Shown here: positions 62,929 to 64,000 of the stretch, piece after piece
Layout of the letters: each line of letters opens with the position of its first letter
Numbering within the stretch: the first letter of the stretch is position 1
Source of the DNA: Paraburkholderia translucens
GTDB lineage: Bacteria > Pseudomonadota > Gammaproteobacteria > Burkholderiales > Burkholderiaceae
DNA: 64,000 bases
NCBI RefSeq assembly: GCF_020881035.1
Contig: NZ_JAJITC010000005.1
Location: 426,398 to 490,397 of the forward strand
Direction of reading: 5' to 3'
Position numbers and translations under genes: made by a program
The notes under the pieces: generated by a model
The model's input: the letters and a program-made list of their open reading frames with translations, nothing else
Databases searched by the model: none
Told to the model about the DNA's origin: nothing

Positions 62929-63693
62929 ATGGCACGCAAACTCGACAACAAGATCGCACTGGTTACCGGCGCAACCAGCGGCATCGGCCTGGCCACCGCC
63001 CAGCGCTTCGCCGCCGAAGGCGCGCACGTCTACCTCACGGGCCGCCGTCAGGCCGAACTCGATGCCGCTGTGAAGAGCATCCGCGAAGCGGGCGGCCTGG
63101 CCACCGGCGTTCGTGTCGACTCGACGAAACTGAACGAACTCGACGCGCTCTATGCGCAGATCCAGGAAGAACAGGGTCGTCTGGATGTGCTGTTCGCCAA
63201 CGCAGGCGGCGGTTCGATGCTGCCCTTCGGCAACATCACCGAAGCGCACTTCGACGACACCTTCAACCGCAACGTGAAGGGTGTGCTGTTCACGGTGCAA
63301 AAGGCACTGCCGTTGCTGGCCAGGGGCGCATCGGTGATCCTCACGGGGTCGACGGCTGGCAGCGCGGGCACCGCGGCGTTCAGTGTGTACTCGGCTTCGA
63401 AGGCTGCGGTGCGCTCCTTCGCACGCAACTGGATTCTCGACCTCAAGGACCGCCAGATCCGCGTGAACACGATCAGCCCGGGCGCGACCCGCACGCCTGG
63501 CCTGCTCGACCTTGCCGGTGACGATGCAGCCCAGCGCCAGGGTCTCGCCGATTACCTGGCCGCGCAGATCCCGATGGGGCGTCTGGGCGAGCCTGGCGAA
63601 ATCGCGAGCGCCGCCCTGTTCCTCGCATCGGACGATGCGAGCTTCGTGAACGGCATCGAACTGTTTGTCGATGGCGGCCAGCAGCAGATCTGA
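62929..63693 (+). CDS. Short-chain dehydrogenase/reductase
   Basis: A 254-residue SDR with the cofactor motif TGATSGIG, NAGGG, the catalytic Ser in TGSTAG and Tyr-x3-Lys in YSASK, and a GELFVDGG-like C-terminus (IELFVDGG). The Arg in LTGRR suggests NADPH preference (inference). The start at 62929 has GAAAGGAG upstream. The substrate is unknown. In many Burkholderia genomes this LysR-SDR arrangement is followed by a pirin gene, of which only a remnant remains here. Confidence 0.9.
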   Translation: MARKLDNKIALVTGATSGIGLATAQRFAAEGAHVYLTGRRQAELDAAVKSIREAGGLATGVRVDSTKLNELDALYAQIQEEQGRLDVLFANAGGGSMLPFGNITEAHFDDTFNRNVKGVLFTVQKALPLLARGASVILTGSTAGSAGTAAFSVYSASKAAVRSFARNWILDLKDRQIRVNTISPGATRTPGLLDLAGDDAAQRQGLADYLAAQIPMGRLGEPGEIASAALFLASDDASFVNGIELFVDGGQQQI

Positions 63694-63750
63694 GTGTGGC
63701 AGGGGCGCACGGATGGGGGGCTTCACATTCGTGCACCCAAATGGCGTTTC

Positions 63751-63885
63751 ATGATGATCGAACATCGTCCTTTTCTTGCGCTCGGCGCAATTAGAAGCGA
63801 CTCGCTCGGCCCGCTCTACGTGTGGAACGACGATGAATTCGCGACGCACGCGGGTTCAGGGCTGCACGCCCATCGCACGCATTGA
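63751..63885 (+). pseudogene. Pirin-family remnant
   Basis: A 44-codon frame reading MMIEHRPFLALGA, then LGPLYVWNDDEFATHAGSG and HAHRTH before a stop. It matches the two ends of the first about 75 residues of pirin/YhaK proteins (IEHRPF start; VWNDD and GSG-x-HxHR metal site region), with about 25-30 residues missing between and everything after the HxH region lost. Confidence 0.55.
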
Positions 63886-63963
63886 CTCAGTTTTTTTGTT
63901 ACCGAGCCACGGGCATTGCCTCATGTAATTTGCTACCCGTCAGAATGCTGGCGGGAGCGACTT

Positions 63964-64000
63964 ATGGCGAGGCAGCTCAGCATGACAACACGACGGGAAT
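63964..64000 (+). CDS. Possible transposase start at window edge
   Basis: Only 12 residues are visible (MARQLSMTTRRE), preceded by GGGAG. The MTTRRE-type start resembles integrase-core IS transposases common in Burkholderia. Too short to be sure. Confidence 0.3.
   Translation, partial: MARQLSMTTRRE

Noticed and set aside
1..64000. CRISPR array
   Set aside because: I saw no regularly spaced direct repeats in any intergenic stretch.
1..64000. tRNA or rRNA genes, including a tRNA attachment site for the right-hand island
   Set aside because: No cloverleaf-like sequence or rRNA segment was recognised; small RNAs could be missed without a covariance search.

Overview
The window reads as a chromosomal stretch of a high-GC betaproteobacterium, most likely Paraburkholderia/Burkholderia. 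The clues are the Burkholderia-type trimeric porin, a DUF4148 protein, GC-rich third codon positions, several LacI regulators next to sugar ABC operons, and a Caulobacter-like oxidative xylose pathway. Every assignment here rests on recognising protein families by eye; no searches were run.

Left and centre (about 1.3-33 kb): a plant-polysaccharide utilisation region. It holds a secreted GH10 xylanase lipoprotein, a BON protein and an outer-membrane porin. ABC cluster A (LacI, binding protein, two permeases, GH1 glycosidase, ATPase) is followed, across a Phd/VapC-type toxin-antitoxin pair, by ABC cluster B (divergent LacI, binding protein, two permeases, ATPase, GH3 glycosidase). Cluster B runs into what looks like a complete Weimberg pathway: xylB dehydrogenase, xylC lactonase, a LacI regulator, an MFS carrier, xylD dehydratase, xylX dehydratase and xylA semialdehyde dehydrogenase. 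The implied flow is xylan to xylo-oligosaccharides outside the cell, uptake through porin and ABC systems, hydrolysis to xylose inside, then oxidation to 2-oxoglutarate. Three palindrome classes (TGAAAGCGCTTTCA, TAACGTTA-type and GTTAYCGRTAAC) sit at these promoters and probably serve the three LacI proteins. A GH9 cellulase with a carbohydrate-binding module lies apart at 46-49 kb.

Middle (33-46 kb): a DUF2182/DUF899 pair divergent from an HTH regulator and a beta-propeller protein. Next comes a seven-gene Mrp-like cation/proton antiporter operon in the order E-F-G-DUF4040-B-C-D, in which the D protein is double length. After it are a lone amino-acid binding protein, a DUF190 protein, and an ArsR-AHSA1-VOC-cysteine-cluster operon with a clear promoter/operator.

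Right (48.8-64 kb): a plastic, partly decayed zone. It has an IS3-family transposase remnant, an mscS pseudogene with two in-frame stops, unknown exported proteins, and then a two-gene operon that is the best candidate for an undescribed system. That operon is a 1640-residue protein (PD-(D/E)XK-like nuclease, STAND-type P-loop NTPase, very long helical C-terminus) overlapping by 4 bp a 486-residue second nuclease with a cysteine-rich tail. It looks like an Avs-like anti-phage system. Beyond it lie an NTF2-like protein, an N-terminally truncated esterase, a LysR regulator, an SDR, a pirin remnant and the apparent start of a transposase at the window edge.
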